In this document: positions 9,544 through 20,420 of the stretch, one piece after another
Layout of the letters: every line of letters begins with the position of its first letter
Position numbering within the stretch: the first letter of the stretch is position 1
From: Mucisphaera sp965279675
GTDB lineage: Bacteria; Planctomycetota; Phycisphaerae; Phycisphaerales; Phycisphaeraceae
Assembly (NCBI RefSeq): GCF_965279675.1
Contig: NZ_CBDIIJ010000002.1
Span: 3,100,001 to 3,164,000 of the forward strand
Direction of reading: 5' to 3'
DNA length: 64,000 nt
Notes under the pieces: model-generated
What the model was told of the DNA's origin: nothing
What the model saw: only the letters and a program-made list of their open reading frames with translations
Databases searched by the model: none
Translations under genes and position numbers: made by a program

Positions 9544-12386
9544 CGACGAACACCTTCCGCAACAGCAGCCGGCGGAACCGGAGCCAGAATCGCAGAACCC
9601 CACGGCTCCAACGCCACATCAATCGTCCCACGCAACCCGATCCGCGCCACCGCGATCGCCTTCGGCCGCCCACTCGCCTCATCCATCACCACACGCACGT
9701 GCGCCGATTCAAACCAGTCCACGTGCGCACGATCCGGATCAAGCTCCACCCGAACCGTCCGCGCCTCCGGACTCCGATTGAGCGCGACCACCACCCGTTC
9801 ATCCCCCTCAACCCGCTCATACACCAGCACGCCCGCCGCATCATCCGCCGACTGCACCCGAAACACCCCCCGACGCAAAGGCCGAAGCGCCGTCCGCACC
9901 GCAATCAACCTCTGATGCGCCTCAAAAACATCCTCACGAATCCGCTGGTCCGGATCCGCATAAGGCATCAGATCCTCCCACCACATCGGCATCCGATTCG
10001 ACGGATCGTCAGGCGAATACATCCCCACCTCATTCCCGTAGTAAATCATCGGAGCCCCCAGATACGTCATCTGGCACACCACCGCCTGAATCATCCGCTG
10101 ATACGCCTCTTCACTTGGCGGGCCCTTGTGATAATCCGGCCCCGTGTCCTGCAGCCGATTCGCCCCGTCATAAGGACGATCCGGATTCATCAGCATCGAC
10201 GCCAGCCGATCCGTGTCGTGCGAATCAAACAGATTCATCTGCACCAACGACACCTCAAACGGATACGCCAGCGACAACGCCAGCAGCCGCTCCCCAAACG
10301 CGCTCGCCGTGATCGCCTGCTCCCGATCCACAAAGAAATCGTGCGCCGCATCCGCGAACCGGTAGTTCATCACCGCATCGAACTGATCCCCCTCCAGCCA
10401 CACCGTCGCGTCACTCCAGATCTCACCCGCAATAAACGCATCCGGGTTGATCGACTTCACCAACCGACGCCAGTCTCGCCAGAAAACCATCGGCACCTCG
10501 TTCGCCACGTCCAGGCGCCACCCATCAATCCCCTTGCTCACATCACCATCCGGTGCCATCCACCGACGCGTGATATCCAGCATGTGCTGCCGCGGGCCCG
10601 CAGCCAGACCCAGCACCGGATCCTGCTTGAACTTCGGCAGATGACCGCTCGGACCATCCCACGCCACCCACTGAATCCCGCCCGGCTTCCCATGCACCTC
10701 ATACGGCTCCGGATGCCCCCACAACGACGGATCCCCCCAATCCGTGATCGCAAACCACCCCGCATACTTTGACCGCTTGCCGTTCTCCAGCACATCGATA
10801 AACGCATAGTGATTCCGCCCCACGTGATTGAACACCCCGTCAATCACCACCCGAAATCCCTGCGACTTCGCCTCGGCCAGAAAATCCAGGAACACACGAT
10901 CCGAACCCGTCCACATCCACGTGCTCGGATCATCCGTCTCCGACAACACCGGCCAGTCACCCACCACCCCGAAGTTGTCATCGATATGACGGAAATCGCT
11001 CGCGTCATACTTGTGCATCGACGACCCCTCGAAAATCGGGTTGAAGTAGATCGCCGTCACCCCTAGCTCTTTCAGATAGCCGAGCTTCTCCTTCACCCCC
11101 TGAAGATCGCCGCCATACCGCCGCCGCCATACATTCCCCGCCCCCTCATAAAAGTTCTCCTCGCCCGCCACCTCGCCCGGCTGCGTCTCCCACCAGTCAC
11201 TCCGCCAGTCCTCAATCAGCGTCTCGTAGTCCTTCGCCCCCGGATCATTCGACGGATCGCCATTGCGAAACCGCTCCGGAAAGATCTGATACCAAACCAC
11301 GTCCCTCGCCCAGTCGGGCGTCACCGCCTTCGAAGCCTCCGGTGCTCGATACGCCAGAATCTCCGCCGCCTCACGATCCACCACCGCATCGCCCCGCGCA
11401 TAAAAAACCCGCGCATCCCCATCAATCAGCTCGAAGTAGTACAACCCCCGATCCGCCTCCAGCGGCGCAAAACCACCCCACCGCTCAAACCCGCCCGCCG
11501 CCACCCCACGATCCAACCCCGCCGAAACCCAGTCGCCCGCACCCTCCGGGTCCGTCCACACCAAAGCCTCCTCGATATCGCCCGGCTGCACCCGCACCGC
11601 CAGCCGAGCCATCCCCTCACCCGCCAAAGCAGCCTCCCCACGATCACCCCCATCATGCCCCAGCCCTCGGCTCTGAATGTGGTCAGGCATCGGCGCCGGC
11701 AGCCGCCGCACATCCGGACCCAGCAAAAACGCCGAGTTCACTCCCCCGTGACCATCCGGCTCCTCCAGTGCGACATCACTCGCCGGGTCATTCATCCACA
11801 CCGGCTCACCGCCACGATCCAGCACCAGCTTGTAATAGTGCACCCCGGGGTCCAGCCGAACCATCGTCCAGTACCCACCCTCCGCCTGCGCCGTCATCGG
11901 ATGCACCGAGGACGACCAGTTATTAAACGACCCACCCACCGACACACCCCGCAAACCCTCATCCATCGGACCCGGCTGATAACCGAACGACTTCCACAAC
12001 CCATCCAGCTGCTCCAGCGCCGGACCGCTAGGCGAAAACGCCACTGCCACCTGATGATGACGCGGACGAACACGCAGCATCGCCAGCACAGCCCCATCCT
12101 CACCTACCACCCGCACATCCGTCTCCGAATCCAGGCCCTCCAGAACCGCATACACCTTCCCCGCCTCCAGCAACCCGTCCGACCGAAGCGGCGTCAAAGC
12201 CTCCACCCCATCCGCCCCCTCATAACGAAGCTCAAGCCCCGTCACCTCCTCCATCACCTGCGCAACCCCGACCCGAGCATCGCCAAGCGACAGCATCCCC
12301 ACCACCAGGGCCACCGTCATCACGAAAGGAAAAACCACCAACACCCAGACCGGCACCCGAGCGTCACCCTTAGCTGCATCTTGCAA
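9540..12386 (-). CDS. Membrane-anchored GH13 alpha-glucan hydrolase (neopullulanase/cyclomaltodextrinase-like) with CBM48
   Basis: 948 residues. The start is TTG at 12386, preceded by GAAAGGG at 8 nt; an ATG nearby is in another frame. A single hydrophobic anchor (~12-34) has no clear cleavage site, so the enzyme is likely tethered facing the periplasm. Domains: a leading Ig-like region, a CBM48/E-set segment (~148-222, VGGSFNNWSS...YYKLVLD), a CBM34-like domain (~259-347), then the GH13 barrel (~360-850). Conserved regions: VIDGVFNH (D516, H521), GWRLDVANE (nucleophile D626), AGEIW (acid/base E655), SHDTDR (H723, D724), followed by a C-terminal beta domain. It would cleave alpha-1,4 (or cyclic/branched) glucans into oligosaccharides next to the binding-protein-permease fusion encoded immediately downstream with ATGA overlap. 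Confidence 0.9.
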   Translation of the reverse strand: MQDAAKGDARVPVWVLVVFPFVMTVALVVGMLSLGDARVGVAQVMEEVTGLELRYEGADGVEALTPLRSDGLLEAGKVYAVLEGLDSETDVRVVGEDGAVLAMLRVRPRHHQVAVAFSPSGPALEQLDGLWKSFGYQPGPMDEGLRGVSVGGSFNNWSSSVHPMTAQAEGGYWTMVRLDPGVHYYKLVLDRGGEPVWMNDPASDVALEEPDGHGGVNSAFLLGPDVRRLPAPMPDHIQSRGLGHDGGDRGEAALAGEGMARLAVRVQPGDIEEALVWTDPEGAGDWVSAGLDRGVAAGGFERWGGFAPLEADRGLYYFELIDGDARVFYARGDAVVDREAAEILAYRAPEASKAVTPDWARDVVWYQIFPERFRNGDPSNDPGAKDYETLIEDWRSDWWETQPGEVAGEENFYEGAGNVWRRRYGGDLQGVKEKLGYLKELGVTAIYFNPIFEGSSMHKYDASDFRHIDDNFGVVGDWPVLSETDDPSTWMWTGSDRVFLDFLAEAKSQGFRVVIDGVFNHVGRNHYAFIDVLENGKRSKYAGWFAITDWGDPSLWGHPEPYEVHGKPGGIQWVAWDGPSGHLPKFKQDPVLGLAAGPRQHMLDITRRWMAPDGDVSKGIDGWRLDVANEVPMVFWRDWRRLVKSINPDAFIAGEIWSDATVWLEGDQFDAVMNYRFADAAHDFFVDREQAITASAFGERLLALSLAYPFEVSLVQMNLFDSHDTDRLASMLMNPDRPYDGANRLQDTGPDYHKGPPSEEAYQRMIQAVVCQMTYLGAPMIYYGNEVGMYSPDDPSNRMPMWWEDLMPYADPDQRIREDVFEAHQRLIAVRTALRPLRRGVFRVQSADDAAGVLVYERVEGDERVVVALNRSPEARTVRVELDPDRAHVDWFESAHVRVVMDEASGRPKAIAVARIGLRGTIDVALEPWGSAILAPVPPAAVAEGVRR

Positions 12387-12435
12387 TCGATCGCCCTTTC
12401 AAACCGAATCATCAACGCCCGGACGCAAGTCCCTG

Positions 12436-12464
12436 AGCATAAATCAGCTACGTAATCGATCAAA
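12436..12464 (-). promoter_or_regulatory. Candidate promoter of the amylase-transporter operon
   Basis: Minus strand: TTTGAT (12464-12459), 17-nt spacer, TATGCT (12441-12436). Leader about 45 nt. It lies between the operon and the LacI gene. Confidence 0.45.
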
Positions 12465-12493
12465 CCAAAACAACGAACACCAGACACACACGA

Positions 12494-12548
12494 GCCCCAG
12501 GCCCAAGCCAAGGTGCCTACGCCACGAGCCCCAGACGGAAGTCTGGGG
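12494..12548. repeat. Intergenic repeat, family C (copy 2) with strong hairpin
   Basis: 12494-12520 resembles the repeat at 6133-6159. It is followed by a perfect 8-bp stem CCCCAGAC-GGAA-GTCTGGGG (12529-12548). There is no T run on the minus strand, so a classical terminator for the LacI gene is not clear, though the hairpin may shield or end that mRNA. Confidence 0.5.
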
Positions 12549-12561
12549 GCAATCGGAGGAG

Positions 12562-13659
12562 CTACCGCCCCGCCGCAATCGCCGTTGATTCCCGCAAAAT
12601 CAGGTGCGTCGGCAACAACTCCGCCACCGGGTCCTGCCGGCCGCGAACACGCTGAATCAACCGCTCGCACGCCACATCACCCAGGTCATACAGAGGCAGA
12701 TGCACCGTCGTCAGAGGCGGATTCAGAAACTGACTCATATACAGATTGTCGAAACCAACCACCGACACGTCCGTCGGCACCTGACGGCCACTCTGATGCA
12801 GATAATGCACCGCACCCATGGCCATCTTGTCATTGCTCGCAAAAATCGCCGTCAGATCCGGATGACGCTCCATCAGCTGACGAGCCGCCTCCGCACCCCC
12901 CGTCTCCGAATAGCGACCATCCACCACCAGACTCGGATCGAACGTCCCCTCCTCCTCCATGCTCGCCCGAAACACCGCCAGGATGTCCTGCGTCGTCACC
13001 CCATGACTCCCGCCAATCACCATCCCCACCTTCTTGTGCCCCAGCTGCCGCAGGCAGTGCATCACCTGCTCGGCCCCCGCCGAGTAGTCACACACCACCG
13101 TATCCACGTCTAGATCATTGAACTGCGTGTTCACAGCCAGCACCGGCTGATCGCGATCCACCAGGTCATGCATGAACTCGTAATTCTCAATGAAGCCCAG
13201 GCACAGAATCCCATCCACAAACCGCCGCTCAACCAGCTCGATGTGCTGCCCCGACTCGATGAACTTCGGCTTCGCCTGCTCCAGCAAGATCTTGTGACCC
13301 AGCCGCGCAGCCCGGTCATAAATCCCCGAGATGATCTCACCGAAATACGCATCCGCAAACGCATGACTGAGAGGCGGGATCATCACCGCGATCAGACGCG
13401 TGTACGTGCTCGACAGGCTCTGCGCAACCCGGTCCGGCCGATACCCCAGATCATCCATCGACCGACGCACCCGCTGCTGCGTCGCCCGCGAAATACGCGG
13501 GTTGTTGTTCAGCACCATCGAAACCGTCGCAACCGACACATTCGAGTGCGCCGCCACCTCACGCATGCTCACACGCTTCGCACGCTTCGGAGAAGCGCTC
13601 GTCTCCTCCCCGGAGACACCCGAAGTGGGCACGCGAGGCGAACTACTGGAGGTGGCCAT
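12562..13659 (-). CDS. LacI-family transcriptional regulator of the alpha-glucan locus
   Basis: 365 residues from ATG at 13659 (AGAGAG upstream); a longer TTG start at 13686 is less likely because the leader it adds is poorly conserved in character. The N-terminal helix-turn-helix (RVSMREVAAHSNVSVATVSM, then the hinge helix region RPDRVAQSL) is typical of LacI/GalR proteins. The C-terminal periplasmic-binding-protein-like sensor contains IPPLSHAFADAYFGEI, VDGILCLGF, TAIFASNDKMAMGA, VSVVGFDNL and the closing TTVHLPLYDLG. It has an unusual basic/Ser-rich 25-residue N-terminal extension before the helix-turn-helix. It lies upstream of the amylase operon in the same direction and is probably the maltose/maltodextrin-responsive repressor; the ligand is inferred from neighbours. 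Confidence 0.9.
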   Translation of the reverse strand: MATSSSSPRVPTSGVSGEETSASPKRAKRVSMREVAAHSNVSVATVSMVLNNNPRISRATQQRVRRSMDDLGYRPDRVAQSLSSTYTRLIAVMIPPLSHAFADAYFGEIISGIYDRAARLGHKILLEQAKPKFIESGQHIELVERRFVDGILCLGFIENYEFMHDLVDRDQPVLAVNTQFNDLDVDTVVCDYSAGAEQVMHCLRQLGHKKVGMVIGGSHGVTTQDILAVFRASMEEEGTFDPSLVVDGRYSETGGAEAARQLMERHPDLTAIFASNDKMAMGAVHYLHQSGRQVPTDVSVVGFDNLYMSQFLNPPLTTVHLPLYDLGDVACERLIQRVRGRQDPVAELLPTHLILRESTAIAAGR

Positions 13660-13725
13660 AAAAAGCTCTCTAGGCAGGCTGGGCAAGATGGAGAAAATCA
13701 GAAAACTAGAGACGACTCATGCCTG

Positions 13726-13753
13726 AGTTTAACACCATAGTAAAACGGATCAA
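13726..13753 (-). promoter_or_regulatory. Candidate promoter of the LacI-family gene
   Basis: Minus strand: TTGATC (13753-13748), 16-nt spacer, TAAACT (13731-13726). It is back to back with the plus-strand promoter at 13869. Confidence 0.4.
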
Positions 13754-13866
13754 CACTGTCTAGCGGATTCAAGGCATATTCTCGCCTCCCACCCGACCCG
13801 CAGACCACCAGAAATCAGCAAACCCACCCCTCTCCCCAACAGCAACCCCAAAACTTTGCCATTTTC

Positions 13867-13897
13867 GGTTGACGTAAACCAAAAATCGGCGTTTAAT
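13867..13897 (+). promoter_or_regulatory. Strong sigma-70 promoter with overlapping LacI-type operator candidate
   Basis: TTGACG (13869-13874), 17-nt spacer, TTTAAT (13892-13897). The near-palindrome GGTTGAC-GTAAACC (13867-13880), with the central CG typical of LacI-family operators, covers the -35 box. The half sites GGTTGAC and GGTTTAC differ at one position. The divergently transcribed LacI gene is the obvious candidate binder. The rest of the 401-bp gap 13660-14060 shows no gene. Confidence 0.55.
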
Positions 13898-14060
13898 AGG
13901 AGGAGTAATGACTCAATCAGGCGAGTAACACGCCCGCTTCTGCAAACAACCATCGAACCCCAAGTTAAACGATTCACTGGCCGGAGCGTACGCCGGCCGA
14001 AAAACAAGCCTCGAAACGCTGATCTCAGCAATCATTCCCTTAACGGAGTTGGAGAAAACC

Positions 14061-14999
14061 ATGATCCGCACCACCGCATCCCTGATCGCTCTCGGCCTCG
14101 CAGCCCCCGCCTTCGCCGCACCCGTCATCGACGGCACCGTCGACGCCATGTACGGCGCCCCCCTCGCCGTTCAGACTGTCGAAACACAGTTCGGCGACAA
14201 CTTCAGCGAACTCAACGCCGCCTACGCCACCGTCGCCAACGACCGGCTCTACGTCACGCTGACTGGCAACATCGAAACCAACTTCAACAAGATCTCCATT
14301 TTCATCGACTCGAAGGCCGGCGGCGAAAACACCCTCGACGGCAGCCTCGCCTACGACTTCGGCGACGTCGCCTCCAACTTCGGCGGACTCACCTTCGACG
14401 CCGGCTTCGAAGCCGACTACCACATGTTCGCCCGTACGGGCGGCGGCAACTTCGAGGTCGACATCGTCGACCGCGCAAACTCCGCCCCCGGCGCTGAGCT
14501 CGGCAACTTCGGCAGCTCCGCCGGCAACGCCGGACAGCTCGGCACCATCGCCGCCATCGGCGGAACCGCCACCACCGGCGCCGACGCAGGCACCTTCCTC
14601 ACCCAGGACGTCCTCTTCGCCATGGACAACTCCAACGTCGCCGGCGTCCTCGGTGGCACCGCCGCGGCCGACCCCGTCGCCGCAGCCGCCGTCACCACCG
14701 GCCTCGAGTTCTCCATCGCCCTCGCCGACCTCGGCACCTTCACCGCCGGCGACGTCATCAAGATCCACGCCGCTGTCGGCAACGGCGACAACAATTTCCA
14801 CTCCAACCAGATCCTCGGCGGTCTGCCCGCTCCCCAGGGCAACCTCGGCGGTGACGGTGGCGGTGGCTTTACCGGCAACCTCGCCGGCATCGACTTCAAC
14901 CAGTACGCCGGCGATCAGTTCTTCACCGTCGTCGTCCCAGAGCCCGCCTCGGCCGCACTCCTCGGCCTCGCCGGTCTCGCACTGACCCGCCGTCGCTAA
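14061..14999 (+). CDS. Secreted PEP-CTERM surface protein, paralogue of 2994-4346
   Basis: 312 residues from ATG at 14061 (GGAG about 8 nt upstream; a TTG 12 nt earlier is weaker). Signal peptide MIRTTASLIALGLAAPAFA, then APVIDGTVDAMYGAPLAV. The body aligns with the 2994-4346 protein over most of its length (IETNFNK, GDGGGGF, AGDQF), but the dockerin-like repeats are missing. The C-terminus is VVPEPASAALLGLAGLALTRRR, a planctomycete-type PEP-CTERM tail. It is unusually rich in Ala, Gly and Asn. No catalytic motif is seen. It sits between the LacI regulator and the secreted GH13, behind the operator-bearing promoter, so glucan-responsive expression is inferred. A terminator follows. Confidence 0.85.
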   Translation: MIRTTASLIALGLAAPAFAAPVIDGTVDAMYGAPLAVQTVETQFGDNFSELNAAYATVANDRLYVTLTGNIETNFNKISIFIDSKAGGENTLDGSLAYDFGDVASNFGGLTFDAGFEADYHMFARTGGGNFEVDIVDRANSAPGAELGNFGSSAGNAGQLGTIAAIGGTATTGADAGTFLTQDVLFAMDNSNVAGVLGGTAAADPVAAAAVTTGLEFSIALADLGTFTAGDVIKIHAAVGNGDNNFHSNQILGGLPAPQGNLGGDGGGGFTGNLAGIDFNQYAGDQFFTVVVPEPASAALLGLAGLALTRRR

Positions 15000-15048
15000 T
15001 CAGTACCCCGGGCACAACGCCCGAACGATGCGATAGCCCATTGCTTTT

Positions 15049-15085
15049 TAAGGGCGCTTGGGTGAAAGCCTGAGCGCCCTTTTTT
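15049..15085 (+). terminator. Rho-independent terminator after the PEP-CTERM gene
   Basis: AAGGGCGCT ... AGCGCCC stem followed by six T. It separates this gene from the secreted GH13 gene that begins at 15123; read-through is possible. Confidence 0.8.
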
Positions 15086-15122
15086 CTCCCCCAACCAAAC
15101 CACGACCGACAGGAGCCGCCCC

Positions 15123-18332
<3,210 letters not shown>

Positions 18333-18354
18333 TAAACGACACGGGCTCTCTCCT

Positions 18355-18392
18355 CCGGGTGCCACGCCCCCTCAGGGGCGTGCTCGGCAACC
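18355..18392. repeat. Intergenic palindromic repeat, family A (copy 1)
   Basis: CCGGGTGCCACGCCCC-CTCAG-GGGCGTGC-TCGGCA. It matches, in opposite orientation, 25876-25915. The GCACGCCCC / GGGGCGTGC arms form a stem. It follows the GH13 stop and may act as the terminator there. Confidence 0.6.
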
Positions 18393-18408
18393 AACAACCA
18401 TGGATGGC

Positions 18409-18430
18409 TGTGGGTAGCTTGCTGCCCACA
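18409..18430. other. Inverted repeat
   Basis: TGTGGG ... CCCACA arms around TAGCTTGCTG, between family A and B repeats. Part of the same palindrome-rich patch. Confidence 0.4.
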
Positions 18431-18454
18431 GAACCGAGTATCTAAAGGCTGATC

Positions 18455-18484
18455 GAGCCGCAGTGCGTCACCGCGGCTGTGCTT
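18455..18484. repeat. Intergenic palindromic repeat, family B (copy 2)
   Basis: AGCCGCAGTG-CGT-CACCGCGGCT is a 10-bp stem with one mismatch. It is 23/30 identical to 6053-6082. Confidence 0.5.
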
Positions 18485-18497
18485 AATGCACCCTGCA

Positions 18498-18748
18498 CTA
18501 ATCTAGTTTCTTCACCAACAAATCACCCCAGTATTGCCTCGAAACTCCATAATCGTCACAAGCCTTACGTATTTTGATGAACAACCGTTCTTCTATCTCG
18601 ATGTCATCATCAGAGAGATAGTCACAAATGAATTCGATCGCAAGCCCCCACTCCCCTGCCTCATTGAGTTCCCCAATAAAAGCTATCCTTTTCTCGCTTA
18701 ATAAGCCACTGACTTCTTCGATAATATCACTAACTTTTTTTTAACCAT
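18498..18748 (-). pseudogene. MafI-like immunity protein gene, frameshifted at an A8 run
   Basis: The minus strand encodes about 80 residues ending at a TAG (18498-18500): IIEEVSGLLSEKR, then GEWGLAIEFICDYLSDDDIE, then YWGDLLVKKLD. This is the GE-W/Y-GLA-E-LCD-L pattern of the MafI family, small cytosolic immunity proteins paired with MafB/polymorphic toxins. The frame has a TAA right before it and no ATG, GTG or TTG start. An ATG at 18748 (MVKKK) lies one base out of frame across a run of eight A; nine A would give an intact 82-residue protein. So the gene is broken, is expressed by slippage at the homopolymer, or carries a sequencing error. Codons are AT-rich compared with neighbours, which suggests transfer. 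No toxin gene is next to it. Confidence 0.6.
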
Positions 18749-18784
18749 AGCTTTATCTCATGACCGACACCGAACAATACTCTT

Positions 18785-18856
18785 TTAATGTGTTATTAAG
18801 TAGAATCTTTTTTTTGCGTTACTGCGATCTATTTCATTACCCCGCTCTGCTAACCA
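18785..18856 (-). pseudogene. Possible fragment of a gene 5' of the MafI-like gene
   Basis: A short open stretch of about 23 codons on the minus strand (WLAERGNEIDRSNAKKRFYL...) ends in TAA 36 nt before the MafI-like ATG. The position fits a toxin C-terminus, but it is too short to recognise. The rest of the gap to 18959 shows nothing. Confidence 0.15.
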
Positions 18857-18959
18857 CAGAACCAGTCATCTACCTAGTGTTCGAGCTGCGGCTATACCAA
18901 GGGCCTTGATGAAGTATCGTTTCTACAGAAATCAGTCAATGTTCCCTGTTTCAGGGGCA

Positions 18960-19712
18960 CTAACTTCCGGGGGCAACCCCCACCATCAACATCGGCCCAT
19001 CCGAAACCACCACACCCCCAGGCCGCTCCCGCGTGATCGCGAACGCCGTAGGCGACACCACCGCCAGCTTCGCATCAATCGCAATCACCACCTCCCCCGC
19101 CGCCGTCACATCGAACACCCCGCCATCGATCGGCTGATCGTCACGCTCAGGGTCCACGATCCAAAGCTGATACTGCGCCTCCGCCGGATCATTCACCGCC
19201 AACCCATCCAGCCGCACAAACCCCGCCTGCGACGCGTTGTCCCACACCACCTCTCCACGCGCCCCCTCCACCGACGCATCCAGCGACCGCAACCCCACCA
19301 CCATCGCAGCCTCCGCAGCACGCATCGCCGCAAAACGCTCCGCCGCACTCAGCTCCACCGGCACATCAACCACCTCGGGCTCAGCCTCCGCCACCAAATC
19401 CGTCCTATCCGTCACATCCTCACGCTCCATCACTAACGGCAGCCACGCGCCCGCCGCCAGCCCCAGACAAGCCGCTGCCGCGAGCCAACCCAGCCGACCG
19501 CCCCACGTCGACACCGGCACACGAATCACCTCCACCCGAGGCCGCGCACCTTCCGAAACCATGTCACGCCCGGACGAAACCAGCCGCTCCTTTAGCGACG
19601 CCGGAACGTCTTCATCGCTCCGGGTCGCCGCCAACTCGATCGACGCCTCCGCCAGCTCATCCGCCGTGATCGGTCGCCAGTCATCTCGCCGCTCTTGGTC
19701 ACGATCGGTCAT
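18960..19712 (-). CDS. Anti-sigma factor, RskA-like
   Basis: 250 residues from ATG 19710-19712, overlapping the sigma gene by 14 nt. A cytoplasmic N-terminal part (residues 1-70, ITADELAEASIELAATRSDE) would bind the sigma factor. One transmembrane helix follows (LGWLAAAACLGLAAGAWLPL, ~75-95). The extracytoplasmic domain contains YQLWIVDPERDDQPIDGG and FAITRERPGGVVVSDGPML, the signature arrangement of the RskA C-terminal domain (Y-x-LW, then EPxGGS-like). It probably holds the adjacent ECF sigma factor inactive until proteolysis. An HxxxCxxC zinc anti-sigma motif is not seen. The product is in the inner membrane. Confidence 0.8.
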   Translation of the reverse strand: MTDRDQERRDDWRPITADELAEASIELAATRSDEDVPASLKERLVSSGRDMVSEGARPRVEVIRVPVSTWGGRLGWLAAAACLGLAAGAWLPLVMEREDVTDRTDLVAEAEPEVVDVPVELSAAERFAAMRAAEAAMVVGLRSLDASVEGARGEVVWDNASQAGFVRLDGLAVNDPAEAQYQLWIVDPERDDQPIDGGVFDVTAAGEVVIAIDAKLAVVSPTAFAITRERPGGVVVSDGPMLMVGVAPGS

Positions 19713-20295
19713 CACGAGCCTCCGATCTCCCCACACCCAGTCTCTGCCGAACCGCATCCAGCCCCCGCCGCACATGCGCCTTCACCGTCCCCAAGGGCAT
19801 CCCAAGCAGCTCCGCAATCTGCCCGTGACTCCGCCCCTCCATCACCGACAGCAGCAACACCTTCCGCCGATCCTCAGGCAACGTCGCCACCGCCTCCCGC
19901 GCCCGCACCACCTCTTCCGCTCGCTCCGTCCGATCCACCTCCGCATGATCCGCCACATCCCACGCCGCCGCATCCAGCGCCGACACAGCCGGCCGCGCCG
20001 TCATCCGCCGCAAGCGATCCACGATCCGACGCCGCGTAATCACCGCCACAAACGCCTCACTGCTCGCAATGCTGCGATCGAACCGATCCGCATACCGCCA
20101 AAGCTCGACAAACACGTCCTGCACCAGATCCTCCGCTTCCTCCCGATCAGAAAGCCGCCGACGCGCCATCGCCCAAACCAGAGGCGAAAACAAATCCACA
20201 CACCCGCGCACCGCCTCCGGCTCCCCCGCCGCCACACGCTCCAGCAAGTCCGCACCCTGATCAGCCAAAGCCAACTCCCATAGACACGAAGCCAC
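19699..20295 (-). CDS. ECF RNA polymerase sigma factor, SigK-like by context
   Basis: 198 residues from a GTG at 20295. Region 2: LFSPLVWAMARRRLSDREEAEDLVQDVFVELWRYADRFD with the usual DLVQDVF core. Region 4: LPEDRRKVLLLSVMEGRSHGQIAELLGMPLGTVKAHVRRGLDAVRQRL with a helix-turn-helix. Length and domain order match ECF sigma factors. It overlaps the RskA-like anti-sigma, and the gene just upstream on the same strand encodes a FAS1 (fasciclin) protein. In Mycobacterium SigK with RskA controls the fasciclin proteins MPT70/MPT83, so an analogous regulon is inferred. No clear promoter is seen in the 125 bp before it. Confidence 0.88.
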   Translation of the reverse strand: MASCLWELALADQGADLLERVAAGEPEAVRGCVDLFSPLVWAMARRRLSDREEAEDLVQDVFVELWRYADRFDRSIASSEAFVAVITRRRIVDRLRRMTARPAVSALDAAAWDVADHAEVDRTERAEEVVRAREAVATLPEDRRKVLLLSVMEGRSHGQIAELLGMPLGTVKAHVRRGLDAVRQRLGVGRSEARDDRS

Positions 20296-20420
20296 CGCCG
20301 AGCGACACCATAAACCAAAAGCAAAAACGGCTGGCCCGCCTCGACCGTCCGCGGGTCAAGGCAGGACCAACCTCACCGCCGATCGCGATCCCTGTTGCGA
20401 CCGACAGCGTTTATAGCCGT

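Noticed and set aside
6215..12386. ABC ATPase for the sugar transporter
   Set aside because: I looked for Walker A and LSGGQ motifs in all frames listed near the operon and saw none. It must be encoded elsewhere.
13660..13686. TTG start for the LacI regulator giving nine extra residues
   Set aside because: ATG 13659 has an AGAGAG at suitable distance, while the TTG has no clear ribosome site.
13898..13928. A six-codon mini-ORF (MTQSGE) with AGGAGGAG before it, as a leader peptide
   Set aside because: The promoter -10 box at 13892-13897 would place the transcript start at about 13904, inside or after the ribosome site.
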